In this document: one piece after another, positions 1 through 6,548 of the stretch
Layout: every line of letters starts with the position of its first letter
How positions within the stretch are numbered: the first letter of the stretch is position 1
From: JBDTMC01 sp039934475
GTDB taxonomy: Bacteria; Acidobacteriota; Terriglobia; Bryobacterales; Bryobacteraceae
Assembly: GCA_039934475.1 (NCBI GenBank)
Contig: JBDTMC010000145.1
Location: 1 to 16,064, forward strand
DNA length: 16,064 nt
Reading direction: 5' to 3'
Translations under genes and position numbers: made by a program
Notes under the pieces: generated by a model
Databases searched by the model: none
What the model saw: the letters and a program-made list of their open reading frames with translations, nothing else
Told to the model about the DNA's origin: nothing

Positions 1-689
1 CACTGCTGGTCGAACTTCTGCCGCAGCATCTTGATGATGATCGACGGAATGCCCAGGTTCATCATTCCCGACGTCTCGCCGATCCGGATCTCAACACCAA
101 TGGCGACCACCGCTTCATTGGGAGCCAGAATCTGCAGAAGTTGCGGTTCGGTTTCGTGCGACTCTACTTTGAATTCGATTTTTGTGACTGTGTGCCAGGC
201 ATCCTGCAGATCATGCAGGATGATGCGGAACAAGCCATCGAGGATACTCTGCTCGATTTCCGTAATTTCACGCGTGATCTTCCCCACAGGCCGTCCGGTA
301 CCACCCAGTAGAGTTTCCAGGATAGGAAACACCAGTTGCGGGTTCAATTCCAATACCGCGCTACCGTCAAACGGCTTCATGCTGAGTGAGACCAGGCAAG
401 TGGGCGACGGCAGGCACTGCGAAAACTCCATGAACGACAACTGCTCCACCGAGACCAGGTTCACCATTACATAGGCACGCAGATAGGCCGACAGGCTGGA
501 AGCCAGGTTCCGGGCGAAGTTATCATGCAGCAGATGGATGGCGCGGAGCTGATCTTTGGCGATGCGGTCCGGACGGCTGAAGTCGTACGGCTGCGCCTTT
601 TTACGCGGGTCGTCCTCGCCGGCTGCCTCTCGCAGATTCCGGAATACACTGTCGATCTCCTCCTGAGATAAAACACGATCCGACGCCAT
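1..689 (-). CDS. fliM: Flagellar motor switch protein FliM (3' part cut off by window edge)
   Basis: FliM is the C-ring component that binds phosphorylated CheY and sets flagellar rotation direction. The minus strand reads without a stop from 689 to the window edge (229 codons). The N-terminus contains LSQEEIDSVF, the conserved CheY-P binding peptide of FliM. The middle domain follows with YDFSRPDRIAKDQLRAIH, LLGGTG near residue 135 and GETSGMMNLGIPSI near the cut end, all hallmark FliM segments. About 100 C-terminal residues, including the FliN-like surface-presentation domain, lie outside the window. An in-frame ATG six bases upstream (695) is an equally possible start, and neither has a clear Shine-Dalgarno. 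No other flagellar gene is visible. The neighbour mtaB is divergent, so fliM starts its own transcript here or is the first visible gene of a run continuing leftward. Confidence 0.93.
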   Translation of the reverse strand, partial: MASDRVLSQEEIDSVFRNLREAAGEDDPRKKAQPYDFSRPDRIAKDQLRAIHLLHDNFARNLASSLSAYLRAYVMVNLVSVEQLSFMEFSQCLPSPTCLVSLSMKPFDGSAVLELNPQLVFPILETLLGGTGRPVGKITREITEIEQSILDGLFRIILHDLQDAWHTVTKIEFKVESHETEPQLLQILAPNEAVVAIGVEIRIGETSGMMNLGIPSIIIKMLRQKFDQQ

Positions 690-739
690 GCCCATCTATC
701 GACCACAACCCCGAATACTTTAACCCAATTCCCGGCTGG

Positions 740-745
740 TAGACT
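740..745 (+). promoter_or_regulatory. Possible -10 box for mtaB (near-leaderless transcript)
   Basis: TAGACT lies 10 bases before the GTG start of mtaB in the 66-base gap shared with divergent fliM. A transcript starting about 7 bases downstream would have almost no 5' leader, which fits the lack of a spaced Shine-Dalgarno. The -35 region (around TTTAAC, 719-724) is poor, so this is tentative. Confidence 0.28.
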
Positions 746-755
746 GAATGTAAGG

Positions 756-2066
756 GTGCCCCGCTTTCTCATACAGAATTTTGGCTGCCGTGCCTCGCAA
801 GCCGACGGCGCCGCCTTGGAATCTCAGCTTGCCCTACGCGGCTTTGCGGGCGCGCCTGACGCCGCCGGTGCCGAACTGGTAATCCTCAACACCTGCACGG
901 TTACCGCCGCCGCCGACGAAGACGTTCGCAAGGCGGTGCGCCAGGTTCATCGCCAGAATCCGGAAGCCCGCATCCTGATCACAGGCTGCTATGCTCAGCG
1001 CGCTCCGGAGGAGCTGGCAGCCTTGCCCGGGGTCCGCTGGGTAGTCGGCAATTCCCACAAGACCGCGATCCCCGACCTTATCGGCGATTCGTTCACGCGT
1101 CCAGAAACCGACTATCACGGCGAAATCCACGTTGGCGACATTTACGCCCGCCAGGATTTCCTTGCCGCCCCCGTGGACGATGCCGGCGGCGACCGCTCCC
1201 GCCCCAATCTCAAGGTCCAGGACGGCTGCGGCAATCGCTGTTCCTTCTGCATCATCCCCAGTGTCCGCGGACGCAGCCGCAGCGCCTCGCCTGATGACGT
1301 GGTGGCCCAGGTAACCAACCTCGCCGCTCGTTACCCCGAAGTTGTTCTCAGCGGGATCAATCTCGGCCGCTGGGGCAGGGAACAGGGCGTCAACTTGCGA
1401 TTGACTGTGTTGTTGCGCCGCTTGCTGGACGAGACCGAAATCCAGCGCATCCGCCTCAGTTCGATTGAGCCAATGGACTGGAGCGATGACCTCTTCGAAC
1501 TGATGGCCGAATCGCCGCGCTTCGCCAGGCACGTCCACGCGCCTCTGCAATCCGGCAGCGACTCCGTGCTCCGGCGTATGCGCCGCAAGTACCGCGTCCG
1601 CCACTACGAAGATCGCCTCCGCCTCGCACGCCGCCTCATGCCCGATGCCGCCATCGGCGCCGACGTGATGACCGGATTCCCCGGTGAAACCGATGCCGAG
1701 TTCGAAGAAAGCCGCGCCTTCATCGAAGCTCTGCCATTCACCTACCTCCACGTATTCACATACTCCGAGCGACCCGGAACCGAAGCCTTCGCCGCAACCG
1801 ATCATGTGCCCATTCGTACCCGCCGCGACCGCACGGCAATTCTGAGGGCTCTCGCGGCGCAAAAGAATCTTGCGTTCCGCCAATCGATGGTGGGTCGCAC
1901 GCTCTCCGTTGTGACCTTGAGCAAGCCGGGAGCGTCCCTCAGCAGCAACTACATTCCGGTGCAGTTAGCCACACCGCGCGCGCCCAATGTCATCTTGCCT
2001 GTGGTGGTTGGGTCCGTCGCTGACAGCGGAGTATCCGAGCGCGGCTGCTTCCCGCTACTCGCTTAA
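756..2066 (+). CDS. mtaB: tRNA t6A37 methylthiotransferase MtaB-type radical SAM enzyme
   Basis: A methylthiotransferase that adds a methylthio group to position 2 of N6-threonylcarbamoyladenosine-37 in ANN-decoding tRNAs. The protein has 436 residues, the usual size for this family. The N-terminal UPF0004 domain supplies three Cys for the auxiliary iron-sulfur cluster (C11, C47 in NTCTVT, C78 in TGCYAQ). The radical SAM motif CxxxCxxC is C158/C162/C165, followed by IIPSVRGRSRS. The substrate-binding stretch VHAPLQSGSDSVLRRMRRKY and the MTGFPGETDAEFEES segment are typical. The C-terminal TRAM-like part looks short and weak. GTG is the likely start because the family N-terminus (here PRFLIQNFGC) begins directly after it. 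MiaB (ms2i6A) and RimO are relatives; the opening FGCRASQAD and overall length favour MtaB. The gene ends 3 bp from the convergent metzincin gene, with no terminator between them. Confidence 0.88.
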   Translation: MPRFLIQNFGCRASQADGAALESQLALRGFAGAPDAAGAELVILNTCTVTAAADEDVRKAVRQVHRQNPEARILITGCYAQRAPEELAALPGVRWVVGNSHKTAIPDLIGDSFTRPETDYHGEIHVGDIYARQDFLAAPVDDAGGDRSRPNLKVQDGCGNRCSFCIIPSVRGRSRSASPDDVVAQVTNLAARYPEVVLSGINLGRWGREQGVNLRLTVLLRRLLDETEIQRIRLSSIEPMDWSDDLFELMAESPRFARHVHAPLQSGSDSVLRRMRRKYRVRHYEDRLRLARRLMPDAAIGADVMTGFPGETDAEFEESRAFIEALPFTYLHVFTYSERPGTEAFAATDHVPIRTRRDRTAILRALAAQKNLAFRQSMVGRTLSVVTLSKPGASLSSNYIPVQLATPRAPNVILPVVVGSVADSGVSERGCFPLLA

Positions 2067-2069
2067 TCT

Positions 2070-2570
2070 TCAAGGAGCGAACGACGGCAGAACGGTCGCC
2101 AGTGCCGCCCTGTCGCCCAGGGAGAGCACCGAATTGGCTTCGATTTCCTCGCGCTTCTTCAGCCGCCGCCGATAGCGCGCGAAGTATTCGCGCAGATCGC
2201 CGCCGTGCTGGAAGTTGTACATGATATCGGCAAACTCGGCGGTATGCCTAAGCCCTAGCGCGTGGCCGGACTCATGGACGCACGTCAGATACACGACAGT
2301 GTCGCGCAGCAACGGATCGCCGCCCGGCGCCATCCCCAGGCTGATATAGACATCGCCGCCGCGCGCTTCCCCGTACAGACCCTGGTCGGCATCCACCCAC
2401 CGAATCCGGATTCGCGCCTCTTCCGGCTTGTCCACACGCTTCCACACCAGAGTTCCGCCCGAGGCCCGAGCCCAATCCGCCAGCGCCCAGGCGGCCAGCT
2501 GCTCGTCGCCCGCTGTCTTCGCCGGCTGCACCCAAAACGTGACCGTCAGAACCGCAAGTGCCGCCAGCAT
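2070..2570 (-). CDS. Small secreted metzincin-type zinc metalloprotease
   Basis: A 166-residue protein with a hydrophobic N-terminus (residues 1-20, ending PAKTAG) suggestive of a secretion signal. It has a full metzincin zinc motif HESGHALGLRH with ligands H99, H103, H109 and catalytic E100, followed after 8 residues by ADIMYNF, which fits the Met-turn (M117). This resembles a minimal matrixin (M10) catalytic domain. The first half has the beta-strand pattern of these folds (ARIRIRWV, GDVYISLG). There is no propeptide cysteine switch and no C-terminal haemopexin or binding domain. The ATG overlaps the cysE stop as TAATG, so translation is probably coupled to cysE. Substrate is unknown. The class is well supported; the role is not. 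Confidence 0.8.
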   Translation of the reverse strand: MLAALAVLTVTFWVQPAKTAGDEQLAAWALADWARASGGTLVWKRVDKPEEARIRIRWVDADQGLYGEARGGDVYISLGMAPGGDPLLRDTVVYLTCVHESGHALGLRHTAEFADIMYNFQHGGDLREYFARYRRRLKKREEIEANSVLSLGDRAALATVLPSFAP

Positions 2571-3226
2571 TAGCCGAACCGTTTCTCCAGCCGTTCATCA
2601 GCCATGCCGCGCAAGGCTGCTTCCAACTGCTCGATGCGTTTCGCCAACTCGTCCCTCGCTTGTCCTTCGGGATCCGGCAGCAGGCCGTGATCCAACTGTC
2701 CAACGGCTTCGCCGCGCGATCGAACGATGCGCCCTGGGACGCCCACAACCGTGGAATCGTCAGGAACGGAATACACCACCACCGAGCCCGCTCCCACTTT
2801 CACGCGATCGCCGATGCGGATGTTGCCGAGGACCTTTGCGCCCGTGCCCAGCACGACGCTATTCCCGATCGTTGGATGCCGCTTACCGCAATCCTTGCCG
2901 GTTCCGCCCAGGGTCACGCCCTGGTAAATCAGCACGTCGTCGCCGATCTCGGTGGTTTCGCCGATTACCACACCCATGCCATGGTCAATGAAGAACCGCC
3001 GCCCAATCGTCGCGCCAGGGTGGATCTCAATGCCCGTAAGGAAGCGGCTGATTTGCGAGAGGAACCGCGGCACAATCGGCAGCCCGGCCCGGAACAGCCG
3101 GTGCGACAGGCGGTGCATCAGGATGGCATGGAATCCGGGGTAACACAGAACAATCTCCAGCACGCTCTTGGCGGCCGGATCTTCGCGAAAGATCGTGTCA
3201 AGCTGTTCACGGATGGCTGCAAACAT
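2570..3226 (-). CDS. cysE: Serine O-acetyltransferase CysE
   Basis: Transfers acetyl from acetyl-CoA to L-serine, the committed step of cysteine synthesis. The 218-residue form has the short N-terminal helical domain, then left-handed beta-helix hexapeptide repeats. Catalytic-site segments are IDHGMGVVIGET (H82, preceded by D81) and KRHPTIGN (H117), with the family signature YQGVTLGGTGKD between them. The tail after about residue 170 (LPDPEGQARDELAKRIEQLE) looks like a charged helix. The start is placed at the ATG at 3226 because the upstream extension of the frame would run through the terminator hairpin at 3266-3294. The gene overlaps the metzincin gene by one base. No cysK is nearby. A GATAAT box lies 9 bases upstream. 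Confidence 0.93.
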   Translation of the reverse strand: MFAAIREQLDTIFREDPAAKSVLEIVLCYPGFHAILMHRLSHRLFRAGLPIVPRFLSQISRFLTGIEIHPGATIGRRFFIDHGMGVVIGETTEIGDDVLIYQGVTLGGTGKDCGKRHPTIGNSVVLGTGAKVLGNIRIGDRVKVGAGSVVVYSVPDDSTVVGVPGRIVRSRGEAVGQLDHGLLPDPEGQARDELAKRIEQLEAALRGMADERLEKRFG

Positions 3227-3235
3227 CGAACAACC

Positions 3236-3241
3236 ATTATC
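3236..3241 (-). promoter_or_regulatory. Possible -10 box for cysE
   Basis: On the minus strand GATAAT ends 9 bases before the cysE ATG. It sits in the only 39 bases between the upstream terminator and the gene, where a promoter would be needed. It implies a leader of only a few bases. No convincing -35 at 16-18 bp is seen; TTGTCT is 14 bp away. Confidence 0.35.
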
Positions 3242-3265
3242 GCGCGATTCGCGAAAGACAAATAA

Positions 3266-3294
3266 AAAAGCGGCGCTACGACAGCGCCGCTTTT
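3266..3294 (-). terminator. Rho-independent terminator after the TonB-family gene
   Basis: Perfect 12-bp inverted repeat (arms AAAAGCGGCGCT at 3266-3277 and AGCGCCGCTTTT at 3283-3294) around a 5-base loop ACGAC. On the minus strand the GC stem is followed by a run of T. It lies 21 bases beyond the TonB-family stop codon and isolates that gene from cysE. The A/T-flanked stem is symmetric and could work in both directions. Confidence 0.9.
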
Positions 3295-3314
3295 CCACGC
3301 ACTGAATTCAGAAA

Positions 3315-4550
3315 CTACAGCAGACGGAAGTTCACTTCCACGTTGGCAGCCACAGGAACAGGTTTGCCATCCTTGTATGCTGGCCGGAACCGCCATTTCA
3401 TCACTGCCTCAATCGCCTTCTCGTCTAGCCCCAGTCCCAAAGTGCGCAGCACTTTGATGTCGCGCGTCTTGCCCGTTTCATCTACCACGATGGAGAGCAA
3501 AACCGTTCCCTGGAACTTCGCCTTGCGCGCTTCTTCGGAGTACTCCGGCTCTACCTTGAAGATCGGCACTGGCGCGGAAACGCCGCCGCCAATCCGGTAA
3601 ACGCCGCCGCCAAACCCGCCGCCTTCACCGGGTCCAAAACCGCCACCGCGGCCAGAACCTACACCGCCACCGGAGCCGGATCCAATGCCGCCGCCCGTGC
3701 CAGTGCCGTTCGAGGGAGGACCAACCTTAGCAAACGGGTCACCGTACTGCGCCATGTTCACGTTCGGAAGCTTCACATCGGGAGGACCAATGATGGTCGG
3801 TTCCATGGTCAGCTTCGGATCGGGGTTCAATTGAACCTGCATCGGAGGGGTGAACTGCTTCGGGGCCATCTTCGGCAACTTGCCTTTGGCCGCCGGTAAC
3901 GGAGAGCGATCGCCGCCACCACCGCCGCCACCCATCGTCTGCTTCTTTGTCGCCATCTTCGGTTCGTACGGTGCCAGATCCGGAATAAAGACCGCCGTCG
4001 ATGGCGGCTTCATCGCGTTCTGTACAACCTTACTGGAGGCAAGGGTCAACAAAAGGATCAGACCCAGGACGTGGAACAGAATCGAACCCAATCCGGCGCG
4101 GCCGTACTTGCGTCCGTCGGAAGCCCAAATGTCTCTCACCGCAACCGGCTTTGAAGTCACTTCCAGTGGAGGAAGCTTCGGCGGATTGATCAGGTCTTTG
4201 ATGTTCCGGAAGAGTGATACCAGTACAGGAGTCTCTTCTGTCTCGGTGATCAAACCGTGAGCATCCGCGGGCCGCGAGGTCAGTTCCAGAGGCGGCAACT
4301 TCGGCGGATTGATCAGGTCCATCACGTTGCGGTACAAAGACACCACCATTGATGGCTCTTCCCGCTGGGAAACATTCAACGGGCGCGAGGTCAATTCCAG
4401 CGGCGGCAATTTGACCGGGTTGATCAGATCCCGTAGATTCCGATATAGAGAGACCAGGAAGAAGGGACTGGATTCCTCCACCGCCAGCATCCGGTCCAAA
4501 TGGCGATCCGGGCTGGTGAAATCATCAGGATGTCGCTGTTGATCGGCCAT
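3315..4550 (-). CDS. TonB-family energy transducer with three N-terminal repeats
   Basis: A TonB-like protein of 411 residues that would couple inner-membrane proton-motive force to outer-membrane transport. Unusually, the cytoplasmic N-terminus carries three copies of a ~25-residue unit (residues 33-57, 70-94, 111-135) with consensus VSLYRNxxDLINPPKLPPLE followed by hTSRP. One transmembrane segment follows (about 154-172, ILFHVLGLILLLTLASS), then a long Pro/Gly-rich periplasmic spacer with a run of seven Gly and many GGG blocks. The last ~85 residues form a TonB C-terminal domain (VEPEYSEEARKAKFQGTVLL ... WRFRPAYKDGKPV). The ATG at 4550 is chosen; a TTG nine codons upstream is rejected because the ATG fits better. 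No ExbB/ExbD genes are adjacent. The gene stands alone between its own promoter region and a terminator. Confidence 0.85.
   Translation of the reverse strand: MADQQRHPDDFTSPDRHLDRMLAVEESSPFFLVSLYRNLRDLINPVKLPPLELTSRPLNVSQREEPSMVVSLYRNVMDLINPPKLPPLELTSRPADAHGLITETEETPVLVSLFRNIKDLINPPKLPPLEVTSKPVAVRDIWASDGRKYGRAGLGSILFHVLGLILLLTLASSKVVQNAMKPPSTAVFIPDLAPYEPKMATKKQTMGGGGGGGDRSPLPAAKGKLPKMAPKQFTPPMQVQLNPDPKLTMEPTIIGPPDVKLPNVNMAQYGDPFAKVGPPSNGTGTGGGIGSGSGGGVGSGRGGGFGPGEGGGFGGGVYRIGGGVSAPVPIFKVEPEYSEEARKAKFQGTVLLSIVVDETGKTRDIKVLRTLGLGLDEKAIEAVMKWRFRPAYKDGKPVPVAANVEVNFRLL
4146..4454 (-). repeat. Three in-frame tandem repeats in the TonB-family gene
   Basis: Three 75-base coding units at 4380-4454, 4269-4343 and 4146-4220, separated by 36 and 48 bases of variable linker. 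At protein level the units share SLYRN/SLFRN, DLINP, KLPPLE and TSRP/TSKP. The DNA is diverged at third positions, so the duplications are old and kept at protein level. Confidence 0.9.
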
Positions 4551-4674
4551 GTTTGAAATTACCTGAACTTCTCCCAATTCGACTGTGGAGGGTTACCTCT
4601 CCCGCTCAGTAGACGCTCAAGAACCGGCTCTCGTTGCAATTTTCGGGACCGCCACACCGGTGGCTCTACCAAAA

Positions 4675-4683
4675 AGTGTAGCA
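4675..4683 (-). promoter_or_regulatory. Extended -10 promoter candidate for the TonB-family gene
   Basis: On the minus strand TGCTACACT combines a TG-N extension with a TACACT -10 box. It lies in the 191-base gap between the upstream gene and the TonB start and would give a leader of about 118 bases. No good -35 is needed for extended -10 promoters, and none is clear. The remainder of the gap shows no RNA gene or riboswitch that I recognise. Confidence 0.35.
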
Positions 4684-4741
4684 CAAAGAGTCAATAGGAG
4701 ATAGCCGTTACGGAATCTCATAGCTCACTGATTTAACAGGA

Positions 4742-5380
4742 CTAATTGCGTTTCAGACCTGCTGCTCCGGTCGATTCGGCGGCCGGTACCGTAACCTCGC
4801 TCACCTCTTCCACCTGGTACTCGTCCTCCATCGCTTCCGTATGTTTTGTCGCGAGGGTGTTCAGCCTCCAAGTTCCAGCTCCCACTGTTGTAGGAAAACT
4901 CAACGCCATGCTTGAGCCAGGCGGAACTGTAACAGACTTCTCCGCACTCCATTCGGCGCGTCTGGAACCAGGTGTGCAAAGCTGTAACTCGATGTCCACA
5001 TTGGCCGTGTTCTCGAGTGCGTTGCGGATCACGATCTCAATTCCATCCCTGGTGGCACGCTGGCTTTCGATGAAAACGCGCGGACCGTGGACAAGCCAAA
5101 AAGGAGCGGCCGTGCCTTCGGCGCGAATCTCGTTCGGCACCCCGAATCGGAAGACGCCACTTAGATCCCATTCCGGTCGGTCCGTACCAGAGGAAGGGGG
5201 TACAACTTGCTCTCCTAGTCGCACGTGACCGGTACCGGAACTGCCGCCGACGACCCGTATAAATTCACTCGCGGCAGCCTTTGTTAAATTCAGGTAAATC
5301 GCTACCTCCGCGGGGATTGCCAGGCGCTCCGTCCGTAGGGGCGTCCCAGCCGCCAGCAAAAACAGCAGCGCAAACGGCAT
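4742..5380 (-). CDS. Hypothetical secreted or envelope beta-rich protein
   Basis: A 212-residue protein of unknown function. The start MPFALLFLLAAG gives a short hydrophobic leader that lacks basic residues, so export is likely but not certain. The rest is beta-strand rich. The stretch PEWDLSGVFRFGVPNEIRAE followed by WLVHGPRVFIES and a strand pair ending in NVDIELQLC resembles the jelly-roll/Ig-like sandwich modules of family 2 glycosidases. No catalytic domain is present. The C-terminus is acidic (EAMEDEYQVEEVSEV). A TAGGA sequence overlapping the stop codon of the upstream CoA-binding gene serves as ribosome site 6 bases before the ATG, so it is probably the last gene of the scpB operon. 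Confidence 0.7.
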   Translation of the reverse strand: MPFALLFLLAAGTPLRTERLAIPAEVAIYLNLTKAAASEFIRVVGGSSGTGHVRLGEQVVPPSSGTDRPEWDLSGVFRFGVPNEIRAEGTAAPFWLVHGPRVFIESQRATRDGIEIVIRNALENTANVDIELQLCTPGSRRAEWSAEKSVTVPPGSSMALSFPTTVGAGTWRLNTLATKHTEAMEDEYQVEEVSEVTVPAAESTGAAGLKRN

Positions 5381-5388
5381 CGCGGGTC

Positions 5389-5805
5389 CTACAGTTCGCC
5401 GCTCTGGGACAGCCGCTGGTGCTCCTTCAGGAGGCAACGGTTCATCACCACCGCCAGTCCGCTCTGCTCAGCCCGTCCGGCCGCCTCCTCGTGGATGACT
5501 TCTTCCTGCAGCCACAGGGAGCGGGCTCCGATGCGGATCGCCGAATCGACGATCTCCGGCACATACTCCGGCCGCCGAAACACATTCACAATATCGACCT
5601 TCTCGGGAATGGACTCCAGAGTCGGATACGCCTTTTCACCCAGCACTTCAGTTTCACCCGGATTCACCGGAATGATGCGATAACCAGCGCTTTGCATGTA
5701 GCGCGACACGCCGTTGCTGGCCCGGTACCGGCTGCTCGAAAGGCCTACCACGGCAATCGTCTTCGATGTCTTCAAAATGGCGGCAATTGAGGCGGCGTCA
5801 TTCAT
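5389..5805 (-). CDS. CoA-binding domain protein (YccU family)
   Basis: A 138-residue single-domain Rossmann protein of the CoA_binding_2 family, related to the CoA-binding part of succinyl-CoA synthetases. Visible family features are IAVVGLSSSRYRAS (residues 17-30, nucleotide-binding loop), GYRIIPVNPGETEVLGEKAY (41-60), VDIVNVFRRPEYVPEIVD (70-87) and SLWLQEEV (96-103), ending with VVMNRC (119-124). The biochemical role of this family is not established. It starts in a TGATG overlap with the rluB-like stop, which indicates coupled translation, and its own stop overlaps the ribosome site of the next gene. Confidence 0.88.
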   Translation of the reverse strand: MNDAASIAAILKTSKTIAVVGLSSSRYRASNGVSRYMQSAGYRIIPVNPGETEVLGEKAYPTLESIPEKVDIVNVFRRPEYVPEIVDSAIRIGARSLWLQEEVIHEEAAGRAEQSGLAVVMNRCLLKEHQRLSQSGEL

Positions 5806-6548
5806 CAGGCACCCTCCTCCGGATCGTCCAGCTTCAGCAGGCGGCGGAAGCGCCGGATTTCAGAATCGGATAGATACCGGAACTCAGTCGCCTTCAGCAC
5901 GCCCAATTCCAGAAAACCGATGCGCGTGCGCCGCAGCTTCTCCACCAGCCGGCCAAAGTGCTTGAACATCTCGCGGATCTGGTTTTGCCGGCCTTCGATC
6001 AACTTCACTTCGTACCAGGGATTCTCCGCGCGCCGCAGAACCTTCAAGCCAGCTGGCGCCGTCTTGCGGCCATGCAACGGGATCCCGCGGCGGAAGCTCG
6101 CTTCCTGGTCCTCCGACAGGTAACCGTTGGTCTTCACCATGTACGTTTTCTGCAAGTGTGTAGCGGCAGAGGTGACCCGATTGGCGAAGTCGCCATCGTT
6201 GGTTAGCAACAGCAGGCCCTCACTGGCGTAATCCAGGCGCCCTACGGGGTAGACGCGCTCTTTGATTCCCAGCACCAGGTCCATCACGGTCTCGCGCCGT
6301 TGCGGATCATGCGCCGTCGTCACACAGTTCTTCGGCTTGTGGAGCGCGATGTACACCAGCTTCTTCGGCTTCTGAAGCAGTTTGCCGTCTACTTTAATGT
6401 GATCGCGATCCAGATCCGCCTTCGATCCCAGCTCGGTGATCACAGACCCATTCACCATCACACGGCCTTCGGTGATGAGACTCTCCGACTTCCGCCGGCT
6501 GGCGACACCGGCGCGCGACAGAATCTTTTGTAACCGTTCTTCGGACAT
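5805..6548 (-). CDS. rluB: 23S rRNA pseudouridine synthase, RluB/RsuA family
   Basis: Isomerises a uridine in rRNA to pseudouridine. The 247-residue protein has an N-terminal S4 RNA-binding domain (residues 3-60, RLQKILSRAGVASRRKSESL) and a catalytic domain with the signature VGRLDYASEGLLLLTNDG, where D106 is the catalytic aspartate. The C-terminal GRQNQIREMFKHFG motif is typical of the RsuA/RluB/RluE/RluF group. Length and the position directly after scpB favour RluB (position 2605 in E. coli numbering) over RsuA. The ATG follows the scpB stop with no spacer (TAAATG), so translation is coupled. The exact target nucleotide is inferred. Confidence 0.88.
   Translation of the reverse strand: MSEERLQKILSRAGVASRRKSESLITEGRVMVNGSVITELGSKADLDRDHIKVDGKLLQKPKKLVYIALHKPKNCVTTAHDPQRRETVMDLVLGIKERVYPVGRLDYASEGLLLLTNDGDFANRVTSAATHLQKTYMVKTNGYLSEDQEASFRRGIPLHGRKTAPAGLKVLRRAENPWYEVKLIEGRQNQIREMFKHFGRLVEKLRRTRIGFLELGVLKATEFRYLSDSEIRRFRRLLKLDDPEEGA

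Noticed and set aside
834..1883. Long minus-strand open frame (349 codons) inside mtaB
   Set aside because: Exactly antisense to a gene with clear radical SAM motifs; the translation is Ala/Gly-rich with no recognisable domain. This is a GC-rich shadow frame.
3227..3298. Longer cysE start 24 codons upstream
   Set aside because: It would place the strong terminator hairpin inside the coding region; the extension is not conserved-looking and has no ribosome site.
3600..3715. GGC/GCC-rich repeats in the TonB-family gene
   Set aside because: They encode the Gly-rich periplasmic spacer expected in TonB-like proteins; no independent element.
4551..4577. TTG start for the TonB-family protein nine codons upstream
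   Set aside because: A plain ATG at 4550 is followed by the charged N-terminus; the extra residues add nothing family-like.
4578..4741. Possible sigma-54 promoter or riboswitch upstream of the TonB-family gene
   Set aside because: TGGC and TTGCA are present but the GG-GC spacing is wrong for sigma-54, and I find no recognised aptamer core.
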